Origin: Arthrobacter sp. ZGTC412
GTDB taxonomy: Bacteria; Actinomycetota; Actinomycetes; Actinomycetales; Micrococcaceae
Assembly (NCBI RefSeq): GCF_002929215.1
Contig: NZ_PJII01000019.1
Coordinates: forward strand, 24,265-88,264
Length of the DNA: 64,000 bases
Direction of reading: 5' to 3'
Positions 9,081 through 16,078 of the stretch are shown here, piece by piece. The notes below the pieces were generated by a model. That model searched no databases and was not told the DNA's origin. It saw only the letters and a list, made by a program, of their open reading frames with translations. The position numbers and the translations under genes are program-made. Numbering within the stretch: the stretch's first letter is position 1; the number at the start of each line of letters is the position of its first letter.

Positions 9081-10320
9081 ATTGAGCACCACCACGACGT
9101 CGGAGGCCCGCTTGGGTGCGCGGCTTTATTCGGTGGCTGACTGGTATGACTCCGAGGGTCTGCTGACCACCGAGGAACGCCAGGTCCTGGCCAGGCTCCG
9201 GACCTTCCTCGATGAACAGGCCACGCCCCTGCTCACGGAGTACTGGGAACGGGGCGAGTTCCCCGAGCAGCTGGCGCAGCCATTGATCGACCTGGACATC
9301 ATGGAACCGACGGACCTGACCGGCGCCGTAGGTGGCGAACGCATCCCGGTGCGGGGGATTTACCATGGCTTCCGCGTCTTCGAACTCGCCCGCACGGACG
9401 CCTCCGTGGCCACCTGGTACACCGCCCAGGCCGGCTTGTTCCGCACCGCGATCCGCGTGGGCGCGTCCGAGGAGCAGCAGCGCAAGTGGATGCCCAAGGT
9501 CATCGACTTCTCGCTCAAAGGTGTCTTCTCCCTGACCGAGCCGGAGCATGGCTCGGACATCGCCGGCGGCCTGGCCACGACGGCCCGCTTCGAAGAGGAC
9601 ACCAATGGCGGCTCCTGGGTTCTGGACGGCGCCAAGCGCTGGATCGGCGGCGCGTCCACCGCCGACGTCCTGGCGGTGTTTGCCCGCGACGTCGCCGACG
9701 GGCAGGTCAAAGCCTTCCTCGTCGAACGCGAGGCGGCGGGTGTCACGCTGGAGAAGATCCACGGCAAGACCTCGCTACGGATGATGCAGAACGCCCACAT
9801 CACCCTCGAAGGCGTCCGGGTCCCGGAGGCCATGCGGCTGCACAACGTGAACTCCTTCAAAGACGTCGCCGCAATGCTGAGGGCCATGCGCTCGGACGTG
9901 GCCTGGATCGCCGCCGGCATCCAGGCCGGAGCGTTCGAAGCCGCCCTCTCCTACGTCAGCGAACGCCAGCAGTTCGGCCGCAGCCTGGGCTCGTTCCAAC
10001 TGGTGCAGGAGAAACTTGCCCGGATGATAGGAAACATCACCGCCAGCCTGTCCCTGGTGGTCCGCCTGACCGAACAGCAGGCCAAAGACATCTACCGGGA
10101 CCAGGACTCAGCCTTGGCAAAGATGCAGACCAGCCTGCTAATGCGCGAAACCGTGGCGCTGGCCCGCGAAGTAGTGGGCGGCAACGGCATCACCCTGGAC
10201 ACCGCCGTCGCACGCTTCCACGCCGACGCCGAAGCCGTCTACTCCTACGAGGGCACCCACGACATCAACGCCCTCATCATCGGCCGCGCCCTCACCGGCG
10301 AAAGCGCCTTCTCCCGCTAA
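9073..10320 (+). CDS. acyl-CoA dehydrogenase
   Basis: A 415-residue FAD enzyme that introduces a 2,3 double bond into an acyl-CoA. The two family signatures are present: FSLTEPEHGSDIAGG in the middle domain and the C-terminal YSYEGTHDINALIIGRALTG, whose glutamate is the expected catalytic base position of the glutaryl-CoA dehydrogenase-like group. Also seen is SYVSERQQFGRSLGSFQLVQEKLA. The GTG at 9073 overlaps the stop of the hydrolase gene; a TTG at 9082 is an alternative. Its presence suggests that saturated substrates such as 3-arylpropionates can enter the pathway. Confidence 0.92.
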   Translation: MAELSTTTTSEARLGARLYSVADWYDSEGLLTTEERQVLARLRTFLDEQATPLLTEYWERGEFPEQLAQPLIDLDIMEPTDLTGAVGGERIPVRGIYHGFRVFELARTDASVATWYTAQAGLFRTAIRVGASEEQQRKWMPKVIDFSLKGVFSLTEPEHGSDIAGGLATTARFEEDTNGGSWVLDGAKRWIGGASTADVLAVFARDVADGQVKAFLVEREAAGVTLEKIHGKTSLRMMQNAHITLEGVRVPEAMRLHNVNSFKDVAAMLRAMRSDVAWIAAGIQAGAFEAALSYVSERQQFGRSLGSFQLVQEKLARMIGNITASLSLVVRLTEQQAKDIYRDQDSALAKMQTSLLMRETVALAREVVGGNGITLDTAVARFHADAEAVYSYEGTHDINALIIGRALTGESAFSR

Positions 10321-10367
10321 ACCACAACTCCCTTAACCAAAAACAAACTAACTGCCAGGAGGCAATG

Positions 10368-10823
10368 ATGCCCAATCTCGTCGTCGACTTCGACAAACTG
10401 CTCACCATGACCGGGACCGACCTCGGCACCACGGACTACCGCCAGATCACCCAGGAACAAATCAACCTCTTCGCCGACGCCACCGATGACCAGCAGTGGA
10501 TCCACACCGATCCCGAGCGCGCCAAGGACGGCCCGTTCGGCGCCCCCATCGCCCACGGCTTCCTCACCCTGTCCCTGATCATCCCGTTCTGGGGCGAGCT
10601 GTTCGACGTCGACGGCGTCACCACCAAGGTCAACTACGGCCTGGACAAAGTCCGCTTCACCTCCCCGGTCAAGGTCGGATCCAAGGTCCGCATGCAGGCC
10701 ACCATCGCCGAGGTCACCGAGGTCAAGGGCGGCGCCCAGATCAAGGTCAACGCCACCATCGAAATCGAAGGCCAGGAACGCCCCGCCGTCGTCGCCGAAT
10801 TCCTCGCCCGCTTCTACAAGTAG
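10368..10823 (+). CDS. MaoC-like enoyl-CoA hydratase
   Basis: A 151-residue hot-dog-fold protein. The hydratase-2 motif is visible in the segment around ADATDDQQWIHTDPERA followed by GAPIAHGFLTLSL, giving the catalytic Asp and His. It probably hydrates the cinnamoyl-type CoA ester made by the acyl-CoA dehydrogenase or by the CoA ligase. A very strong AGGAGG precedes two consecutive ATGs; the second (10368) has the better five-base spacing. Here a MaoC protein takes the place of the crotonase-type hydratase found in the Rhodococcus cou cluster. Confidence 0.9.
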   Translation: MPNLVVDFDKLLTMTGTDLGTTDYRQITQEQINLFADATDDQQWIHTDPERAKDGPFGAPIAHGFLTLSLIIPFWGELFDVDGVTTKVNYGLDKVRFTSPVKVGSKVRMQATIAEVTEVKGGAQIKVNATIEIEGQERPAVVAEFLARFYK

Positions 10824-10892
10824 GAACCGCTTCCACACCCAAGAAGGCGCTTCTACAAAACCGCTCTCCAGGCAGAGGCGGCGTCGCACGCG

Positions 10893-11135
10893 ATGCCGCC
10901 TCTGCCGGCCAACAAAAACACCACGAACCGCTACACCAATGCCGCCCTCGGCTACCAGCTGGCCACCCTGCTCAGTGCAGGAATCACCCCAGCCATCCTC
11001 GCCAGCCTGTACAAGGACCCGGGCCAGAGCATCATCCCCCTGGTGGTGTTCCTGTCAGTCATGGCACTGGTTTCCATTGTCCTCATCCTGCTGACGCGGG
11101 AGTCTAAGAACAACGACCACACATCGGTCCGTTAG
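10893..11135 (+). pseudogene. C-terminal remnant of an MHS-type MFS transporter
   Basis: An 80-residue frame whose part after residue 12 (RYTNAALGYQLATLLSAG and the following two hydrophobic helices) matches the last two membrane segments of metabolite:H+ symporters of the ShiA/ProP type. Ten or so earlier helices are missing, and the preceding 15 residues are unlike a transporter. Just upstream CGCTTCTACAA occurs twice (at about 10810 and 10849), which may mark a deletion scar. It sits where a CouT/PhdT-like aromatic acid importer would be expected, so the operon has probably lost its transporter. Confidence 0.7.
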
Positions 11136-11148
11136 GAGTACATCAAGC

Positions 11149-12693
11149 ATGAACAACAACGGAGTTGGATCCTGGCTGCACCGCCGCCGCCAAAAGTCAG
11201 GGTTAAATGCGGCGCTCATATCCGGCGACCGCACCCTGAGCTACAGCCAACTCGCCGACCGAACGGACCGGCTGGCCAATGCCTTGCAGGACAGAGGAGT
11301 GGCCAAAGGAGACCGGGTGGCCTACCTCGGCGAGAACCACCCCTCCTTTGTGGAGACCTTCATCGCCTGCGGGCTGCTCGGAGCAATCTTCGTCCCGCTC
11401 AACACGCGGCTGGCGGCCCCCGAACTGCAGTTCCAGCTGCAGGACTCAGGAGCCAAGCTCCTGGTCAACGCCGCAACCCTCGAGGCGGTAGCCTCCTCAT
11501 CAGTGGAAGCGACAGCGGTGACCCATCGCCTGGTGTTGCCCGACGGCGGGACGGAAGGTTCCGCCGCTCAGCCGCCATCCGCTGTCGAACGCTATGACGA
11601 GGTACTTCAGGCTGCAGCCGCGGCCCACCCCGATGTCGCCGTGACCTTGGACGACGGCGCCATGATCCTCTACACCTCGGGGACCACCGGCAAGCCCAAG
11701 GGTGCGCTGCTGACGCACGGCAACATCACCTGGAACTGCTTCAACACGGTGGTGGACATGGACCTGAACCGGAACGACGTGGCACTGATGATTTCGCCGC
11801 TGTTCCACGTGGCATCCCTGGACATGGGCCTACTGCCCGTGCTGCTCAAAGGTGCCACCGTTGTACTCGAAGCCAAGTTCGATCCGGGCCGGGTGCTGGA
11901 GCTGATCCGGTTGCACAAAGTCACCACTCTTAACGGCGTCCCCACCACGTTCCAGATGCTCTGCGACCACCCTGGATGGTCGACGGCGGACCTTACCTCC
12001 CTGGACAAGCTCACCTGCGGCGGGTCGGCCATTCCGCGCCGGGTCCTGGACGCCTATGAGGAGCGCGGCATCGGCTTCACCAGTTGCTATGGCATGACCG
12101 AAACGGCGCCGGGGGTCACCATGCTGCCGGTGTCGAGGTCGAAGGATAAGGCCGGCTCGGCCGGCCTGCCCCATTTCTTCACGGACGTCCGGATCGCCGA
12201 TTCCCTGGGCGGGCCCCTGCCGGCGGGACAGGTAGGCGAGATCCAGATTTCCGGTCCCAACGTCATCAAGGAGTATTGGAACCAACCGGACGCCTCAGCG
12301 GAGAGCTACGCTGATGGATGGTTCCGCTCAGGGGACATGGGCTACAGGGACGAAGAGGGATTTCTGTTCGTCTCAGACCGCATTAAGGACATGATCATCT
12401 CTGGCGGCGAGAACATTTATCCGGCAGAGGTTGAAGCCGCAATCGCCGAGCTTTCCGCCGTGGCGAGCGTGGCAGTAATCGGGGTTAAAGATTCCAAATG
12501 GGGCGAGGTGCCGCGTGCCATCATCACGCTCCGCGAGGGCGCCTCGCTTACCGAGGAACAACTCCGCGCGCACTTGGACGGACGGCTGGCCCGCTACAAA
12601 ATCCCCAAATCTGTCATGTTCATTAAAGAGATGCCCCGGACGGCGAGTGGGAAAATCCGCAAAGTAGACCTCAGGAAGCAGTTCGCATCCTGA
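11149..12693 (+). CDS. acyl-CoA synthetase (AMP-forming), aryl-CoA ligase type
   Basis: A 514-residue ANL-superfamily enzyme, full length. Motif A3 is LYTSGTTGKPKGALLTHGN (about residues 176-194), then CYGMTETAP, GWFRSGDMGYRDEEG, the hinge region SDRIKDMIISGGENIYPAEVE and the C-terminal lysine in PRTASGKIRK. It activates a carboxylic acid with ATP and CoA. By position it would load a hydroxycinnamate or arylpropionate to start the pathway, like CouL/PhdA. TTAGGAG lies upstream of the ATG. It is the last gene of the operon. Confidence 0.92.
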   Translation: MNNNGVGSWLHRRRQKSGLNAALISGDRTLSYSQLADRTDRLANALQDRGVAKGDRVAYLGENHPSFVETFIACGLLGAIFVPLNTRLAAPELQFQLQDSGAKLLVNAATLEAVASSSVEATAVTHRLVLPDGGTEGSAAQPPSAVERYDEVLQAAAAAHPDVAVTLDDGAMILYTSGTTGKPKGALLTHGNITWNCFNTVVDMDLNRNDVALMISPLFHVASLDMGLLPVLLKGATVVLEAKFDPGRVLELIRLHKVTTLNGVPTTFQMLCDHPGWSTADLTSLDKLTCGGSAIPRRVLDAYEERGIGFTSCYGMTETAPGVTMLPVSRSKDKAGSAGLPHFFTDVRIADSLGGPLPAGQVGEIQISGPNVIKEYWNQPDASAESYADGWFRSGDMGYRDEEGFLFVSDRIKDMIISGGENIYPAEVEAAIAELSAVASVAVIGVKDSKWGEVPRAIITLREGASLTEEQLRAHLDGRLARYKIPKSVMFIKEMPRTASGKIRKVDLRKQFAS

Positions 12694-12737
12694 CCGCACA
12701 TGCCGCGGTTGGGGTGCTAGTTGAACTACAGCCCAAC

Positions 12738-12800
12738 CTGACGTCAGGCAACAACGTAATGACCGTCAGAGTAGGGTCGGAAGGCTGCTCCTGCAAATGC
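12738..12800. repeat. imperfect direct repeat, left copy
   Basis: Begins with CTGACGTCAGGCA, contains GTCGGAAGG and TCCTGCAAATGC. The second copy lies at 14747-14810. The first 13 bases are identical and I count about 70-75% identity over some 63 bases. The two copies bracket the PadR block. Confidence 0.55.
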
Positions 12801-12916
12801 CCTGCTGCAGAGTCTTAGACTCAAAGCGGACAGACGGCGGGGTCCTTTTCCGACGTCGGAAGCGCCAAGTCGGCCCGTTGTCGACAAGCTGGCTGACGCC
12901 TGGAGCGCGGGTGTTC

Positions 12917-13321
12917 CTAGCGGACGGCTGAGCCGGCAGCCCTGGATCGCTGCACCGGCTGGAAGTAGTCGGTGAGAAAGCCGGCCAGCAAGCCAGCCAG
13001 GACAAGTCCCGCGGCCGGCTGGAGCGTGACCGGCCCGACGAAGTCGCGGATGTCCACTCTGAAGACGAGCATCAGGATAACCGCGAGCAGAACATAAGCC
13101 GCGGCGAGGGCTGTGCTGATTGTAGTGATGGTTTGTCCCCGAGTGCGCCTCTTCTTCTTGGGGAACTGCTTGGCATATTCCTGCGCGGTGCCGAATTCCT
13201 CTTGCGGCGGCGCTCCTGTGGCCGCCTCGTGGGCCCGGACCTCATCGAGGGCTTCGGCTATTTCGACTTCAGACAGCCCGCGCACTCTGAGGTTGAAAGT
13301 CAGGCTTCGCTCGTAGCTCAT
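12917..13321 (-). CDS. PadR-partner membrane protein (HAAS-like, 134 aa)
   Basis: The N-terminal 70 residues (RGLSEVEIAEALDEVRAHEAATG) are helical and charged, like the HAAS/DUF1700-type domain that accompanies PadR regulators. Two membrane helices follow (ALAAAYVLLAVILMLVF and PAAGLVLAGLLAGFL). Its start overlaps the stop of the padR gene at 13318 by four bases (ATGA), so the two are coupled. The C-terminal segment FRVDIRDFVGPVTLQPAA is repeated almost exactly in a gene fragment at 54607. Function beyond a PadR-linked membrane protein is unknown. Confidence 0.75.
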   Translation of the reverse strand: MSYERSLTFNLRVRGLSEVEIAEALDEVRAHEAATGAPPQEEFGTAQEYAKQFPKKKRRTRGQTITTISTALAAAYVLLAVILMLVFRVDIRDFVGPVTLQPAAGLVLAGLLAGFLTDYFQPVQRSRAAGSAVR

Positions 13322-13662
13322 GGTTGTTCCTGTCGGGTCGTCTGGATCTCGGAGAGGGTCTGGCTCATTCGGCGCCAGGCTGTCGCTGAGCGCTCCAATT
13401 CCTGGCGGCCTTGGTCAGTGAGTGTGAACTGCTTACGGCCCGGGCCGGACTCGTCGTGGTGCCATGTGTGCTCCACGAGCCTTTGGTCTTCGAGTCTCTT
13501 TAGGAGCGGGTACAGCGTCCCGCCTTTGATGCGCGTGAAGCCGTGCTGACGAAGGACCTCGGCGATGGCGTAGCCGTGACTTTCTCCGTGGCTGAGCACC
13601 GCGAGCACTGCCTGCGGAAGTGCTGCGCGGGTCAGCTCCTGGTCGAATTCGATGTCACTCAC
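13318..13662 (-). CDS. PadR-family transcriptional regulator
   Basis: A 114-residue PadR protein: LPQAVLAVLSHGESHGYAIAEVLRQHGFTRIKGGTLYPLLKRLEDQRLVEHTW is the usual winged helix with the GTLYPLLKRLE recognition helix, followed by GRKQFTLTDQGRQEL. It is the first gene of a two-gene unit with the membrane protein. A dyad lies just upstream of its start, consistent with autorepression. Confidence 0.92.
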   Translation of the reverse strand: MSDIEFDQELTRAALPQAVLAVLSHGESHGYAIAEVLRQHGFTRIKGGTLYPLLKRLEDQRLVEHTWHHDESGPGRKQFTLTDQGRQELERSATAWRRMSQTLSEIQTTRQEQP

Positions 13663-13669
13663 AACTAGA

Positions 13670-13680
13670 TAGTGCCACTA
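13670..13680. promoter_or_regulatory. dyad upstream of padR; candidate PadR operator
   Basis: TAGTGCCACTA is a perfect palindrome around a central C, and symmetry continues outward imperfectly (CTAGA-type and TAACTAAG flanks). It begins 8 bases before the padR start codon, a normal place for PadR autoregulation. Confidence 0.45.
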
Positions 13681-13814
13681 ACTAAGTAGCTGCGCAATAT
13701 GGCGTAGCGGCGTGCGCACGCTTGGGAGTGAGACTAGGCCGCCGGCAGCCCGCTACAAACCATTCCTTGGCTGCTCTGAGCTACGTTGGAAGCTATTGCT
13801 GCCACGTTCATAAG

Positions 13815-14246
13815 TCAGCTTGCTGGGATATGGCGGGCGGCAGCGATTGAATTTTGGAAGAGTTCGGTGTTCACATACGCCATCGGCCCCTGAAGATAGC
13901 TTGCCAGGACCCGCTCACCGGAGGCGGTGAGCTCGTAGATCTTGCGTTTGGCGCCGGTGCCCGCCACTGATTCCTGGCTGTGAGTGATGAGGTTTAGTCC
14001 TTCCACCCGCCGTAGGGCCCGGTGCATGCTCTGCTCGTCCACCGCCAGATAAGCGCCGCTTAGCTCAGCTACGAAGTCGCGGATTTGTCCGGACCACCGG
14101 GGTTCTTGGGATAGGGCCAGCAAGATGAAGAGCATCAGTGTGCTCTTTTTGTGAGTGTCAGTCCACGCGGCGAGGACGTTGCGCTCATAGTCAGAGAGTT
14201 CAAGGTCGGGTCCGACCCCTGCCGGGTCAGACTTCGACATGCTCAT
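13815..14246 (-). CDS. PadR-like transcriptional regulator (143 aa)
   Basis: A second PadR-type winged-helix protein: LMLFILLALSQEPRWSGQIRDFVAE, then AVDEQSMHRALRRVEGLNLITHSQ and KRKIYELTASGERVLASYL. It lacks the classic GTLYPLL recognition sequence, having DEQSMHRALRRVE instead, so it belongs to a divergent PadR subgroup. Its start lies inside the end of the membrane-protein gene (20-base overlap), so the two are co-translated. Confidence 0.8.
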   Translation of the reverse strand: MSMSKSDPAGVGPDLELSDYERNVLAAWTDTHKKSTLMLFILLALSQEPRWSGQIRDFVAELSGAYLAVDEQSMHRALRRVEGLNLITHSQESVAGTGAKRKIYELTASGERVLASYLQGPMAYVNTELFQNSIAAARHIPAS

Positions 14247-14658
14247 AGCCCCTGCTGAGCATGGCGCCGATCGTGTGGACCAGGAGCCCGGCGCCCCACA
14301 GTACGCTCATCGACACCAGAGGACCGGACCACCCCTGCTGCAATATCTCTTCGCGTCCACTGAGCATCAGGATCCACGCGTGCAGCCAAAAACTGCCGTT
14401 GATGATCAGGTAAGCGACAGCGTGTGTGAAGTAGGTTCCATACGCGCGTTGGCGCAACGCGGTCGCATTCCTCACCGTGAACACCACCATGTATAGCGCC
14501 ACCGCAGCGAGCAGCAGCATGGTGCCGGCCGAGACTCTTCCGTCCTCCACGAAGGCGGTGTATCCCTGAACAACCAGTACGCTAACGACCAGGGCGCCCG
14601 TATACCGGGTGAGTCCTTGATTAGTGATCGGGGTGACGCCATCGGATCGATTTCCCAT
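14227..14658 (-). CDS. four-helix membrane protein of unknown function (143 aa)
   Basis: Four predicted membrane segments: ALVVSVLVVQGYTAF, GTMLLLAAVALYMVVF, YFTHAVAYLIINGSFWLHAWI and LVSMSVLWGAGLLVHTIGAML. The WxLHAW segment and length resemble small 2TM-domain-type proteins linked to PadR regulators, but I cannot name a family. It is first in an operon with the downstream PadR-like gene and has a long dyad in its promoter. Confidence 0.75.
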   Translation of the reverse strand: MGNRSDGVTPITNQGLTRYTGALVVSVLVVQGYTAFVEDGRVSAGTMLLLAAVALYMVVFTVRNATALRQRAYGTYFTHAVAYLIINGSFWLHAWILMLSGREEILQQGWSGPLVSMSVLWGAGLLVHTIGAMLSRGYEHVEV

Positions 14659-14666
14659 GCCAAACT

Positions 14667-14697
14667 CCTTAGTAGACTAATGGCATAGTACCTAAGG
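14667..14697. promoter_or_regulatory. 31-bp dyad upstream of the membrane-protein/PadR operon
   Basis: Outer arms CCTTAG and CTAAGG, inner ACTA and TAGT around ATGGCA. It sits nine bases upstream of the start at 14658, typical of a PadR operator. TGCCA-type cores are shared with the dyad at 13670. Confidence 0.5.
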
Positions 14698-14746
14698 TGG
14701 TTCGCATGGTCCAGTAAGTAGTTCTTGTTCGGCTGGCTTACACAAA

Positions 14747-14810
14747 CTGACGTCAGGCAGCCCGGAAAACACCGGCAGACCAGGATCGGAAGGTAGTCCT
14801 GCACATGCTT
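14747..14810. repeat. imperfect direct repeat, right copy
   Basis: Partner of the copy at 12738-12800, starting with the same CTGACGTCAGGCA and containing ATCGGAAGG and TCCTGCACATGC in the same order. The pair may be relics of the event that brought in the PadR block. Confidence 0.55.
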
Positions 14811-14879
14811 GGCAAACCGTCTCTTATTCGAACCTGACAGCCGACCCGGTGATGAGTTTGCGTGGGCGGGTGCTCGGCA

Positions 14880-15080
14880 ACTATGCAACATCCTGTTGCG
14901 CAATTGTCCAGACACTGTCTGGACAATCAGTTCCGCTGCCCACAGCCGGGGACAATCCTGATGGGTTATCCACCGCTACTGCTGCCAGGGAGCTACCCCA
15001 ATGGCTCCCGATCCAGCCGTGGATAACCCGGATTGATCCCAACTGTGGACTGCTCACTTCTCTCCGTGCCGTAGGACGTG
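14880..15080. other. noncoding dyad-rich region; possible origin or regulatory locus
   Basis: Nested symmetries in about 200 bases: GCAACA/TGTTGC with 3-base spacer (14885-14899); a perfect 11-bp inverted repeat, ATTGTCCAGAC and GTCTGGACAAT, with 3-base spacer (14903-14927); GGGTTATCCAC at 14963-14973 facing GTGGATAACCC at 15019-15029; and inside these GGGAGC/GCTCCC (14988-15009). The outer pair contains TTATCCAC, close to the DnaA-box core, in opposite orientation. No convincing gene is present. A replication or transfer origin is possible but unproven. Confidence 0.45.
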
Positions 15081-15206
15081 TGCACCTTTCCTCATTCCCA
15101 TTAAATTCGAGTACTAAAGGCCTCGTTGTGATGGTTCTGATACCCGTCTGGTGGGTTCCTGTTGGGTAGCGCATCCGCTTGTTCAATAGGCTGCTAGCCT
15201 TATTTC

Positions 15207-15536
15207 ATGGCAAAAAAGACAGTTGTGCTGCTGGAAGATGATATTGATGGCTCGGAAGCTAACGAGACGATATCTTTCGCCCTCGATGGTAGTGAATACG
15301 AGATTGACCTCAATGAGGGACACGCTAACGAACTGCGTGAAGCACTGGCACGCTTTACCAACGCTGGCCGCAAAGTAGCTGGCGGACGTGGCCGTCCGGC
15401 ACCTCGTACCAAGTCCTCGCACGGTGGCCCGGACGCCAAAGCGGTACGGTTGTGGGCGGCTGAGAATGGTGTGCAGGTAAATACGCGTGGTCGTATCCAA
15501 GCGGAAGTTGTAGAGAAGTACGAAGCGGCTCATTAG
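15207..15536 (+). CDS. lsr2: Lsr2-family nucleoid-associated protein
   Basis: A 109-residue Lsr2 protein, the actinobacterial counterpart of H-NS, which bridges AT-rich DNA and silences foreign genes. The N-terminal dimerisation domain (ETISFALDGSEYEIDLNEGHANELREALARF) and the C-terminal DNA-binding domain (VRLWAAENGVQVNTRGRIQAEVVEKY, with TRGRI in place of the usual RGRI hook) are complete. A basic linker joins them. A plasmid copy could dampen the cost of the element. A strong terminator follows. Confidence 0.95.
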   Translation: MAKKTVVLLEDDIDGSEANETISFALDGSEYEIDLNEGHANELREALARFTNAGRKVAGGRGRPAPRTKSSHGGPDAKAVRLWAAENGVQVNTRGRIQAEVVEKYEAAH

Positions 15537-15550
15537 AGCCAGGGTAAACA

Positions 15551-15591
15551 AAATCGGGGCGGGAATTAATTACTGATTCCGGCCCCGATTT
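15551..15591. terminator. intrinsic terminator after lsr2
   Basis: Sixteen-base arms beginning AAATCGGGGC and ending GCCCCGATTT with one mismatch and a 9-base loop, followed by TCTTCTTT. It can end lsr2 transcription. Confidence 0.8.
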
Positions 15592-15626
15592 CTTCTTTGC
15601 GGGACACTGCATCCTGAACTGACATT

Positions 15627-16067
15627 TCATACAGGAATAGTCCGCACGTCTGGGAACCAGCCCTCTGGGGCCTTTTTAGGTTCCATGTGTTCGGGCTCGC
15701 GGTGCTTTTGCATGTCGCATTTGTAGAACGGCCCGCGCGGGTCCAAGAGCACGCTCATGTGGTGGTCTGCGTGGTCTTTGAACCAGACGCTTATGCCGGT
15801 GGCTCCGTCGAGTCTGAGGTGCTCCCAGGCGCGCCACATTGCTTCTACACGGGAGACGGCTTCCGGGTGGAAGTACCACTCGGTGCACCACTTTGCGGCG
15901 CGCCCGTCGACATCGCGGACGTAGGTAGGGAGTAGTTGCTCGTGCAGGAACTCTTCGGCAGAGCCGTAGACCAGCTGCGGGGGCTTCTGCTGTTCCCCGG
16001 CCTTAGCGCCAGTGTCCTCGACGTCCGAGCTGGGGGTTTCGCTGAACCGGCCAATCTCGATGGTCAT
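15627..16067 (-). CDS. DUF4913-family protein (146 aa)
   Basis: Last gene of the conjugation operon. After a disordered N-terminus it has the DUF4913 core: WCTEWYFHPEAVSRVEAMWRAWEHLRLDGATGISVWFKDHADHHMSVLLDPRGPFYKC, with conserved tryptophans and a DHADHH cluster. DUF4913 proteins are typically coded beside TraG/VirD4-like genes on actinobacterial conjugative elements; their biochemical role is not established. A short gap of about a dozen bases separates it from the coupling-protein gene. Confidence 0.85.
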   Translation of the reverse strand: MTIEIGRFSETPSSDVEDTGAKAGEQQKPPQLVYGSAEEFLHEQLLPTYVRDVDGRAAKWCTEWYFHPEAVSRVEAMWRAWEHLRLDGATGISVWFKDHADHHMSVLLDPRGPFYKCDMQKHREPEHMEPKKAPEGWFPDVRTIPV

Positions 16068-16078
16068 GCCCTACTCCC

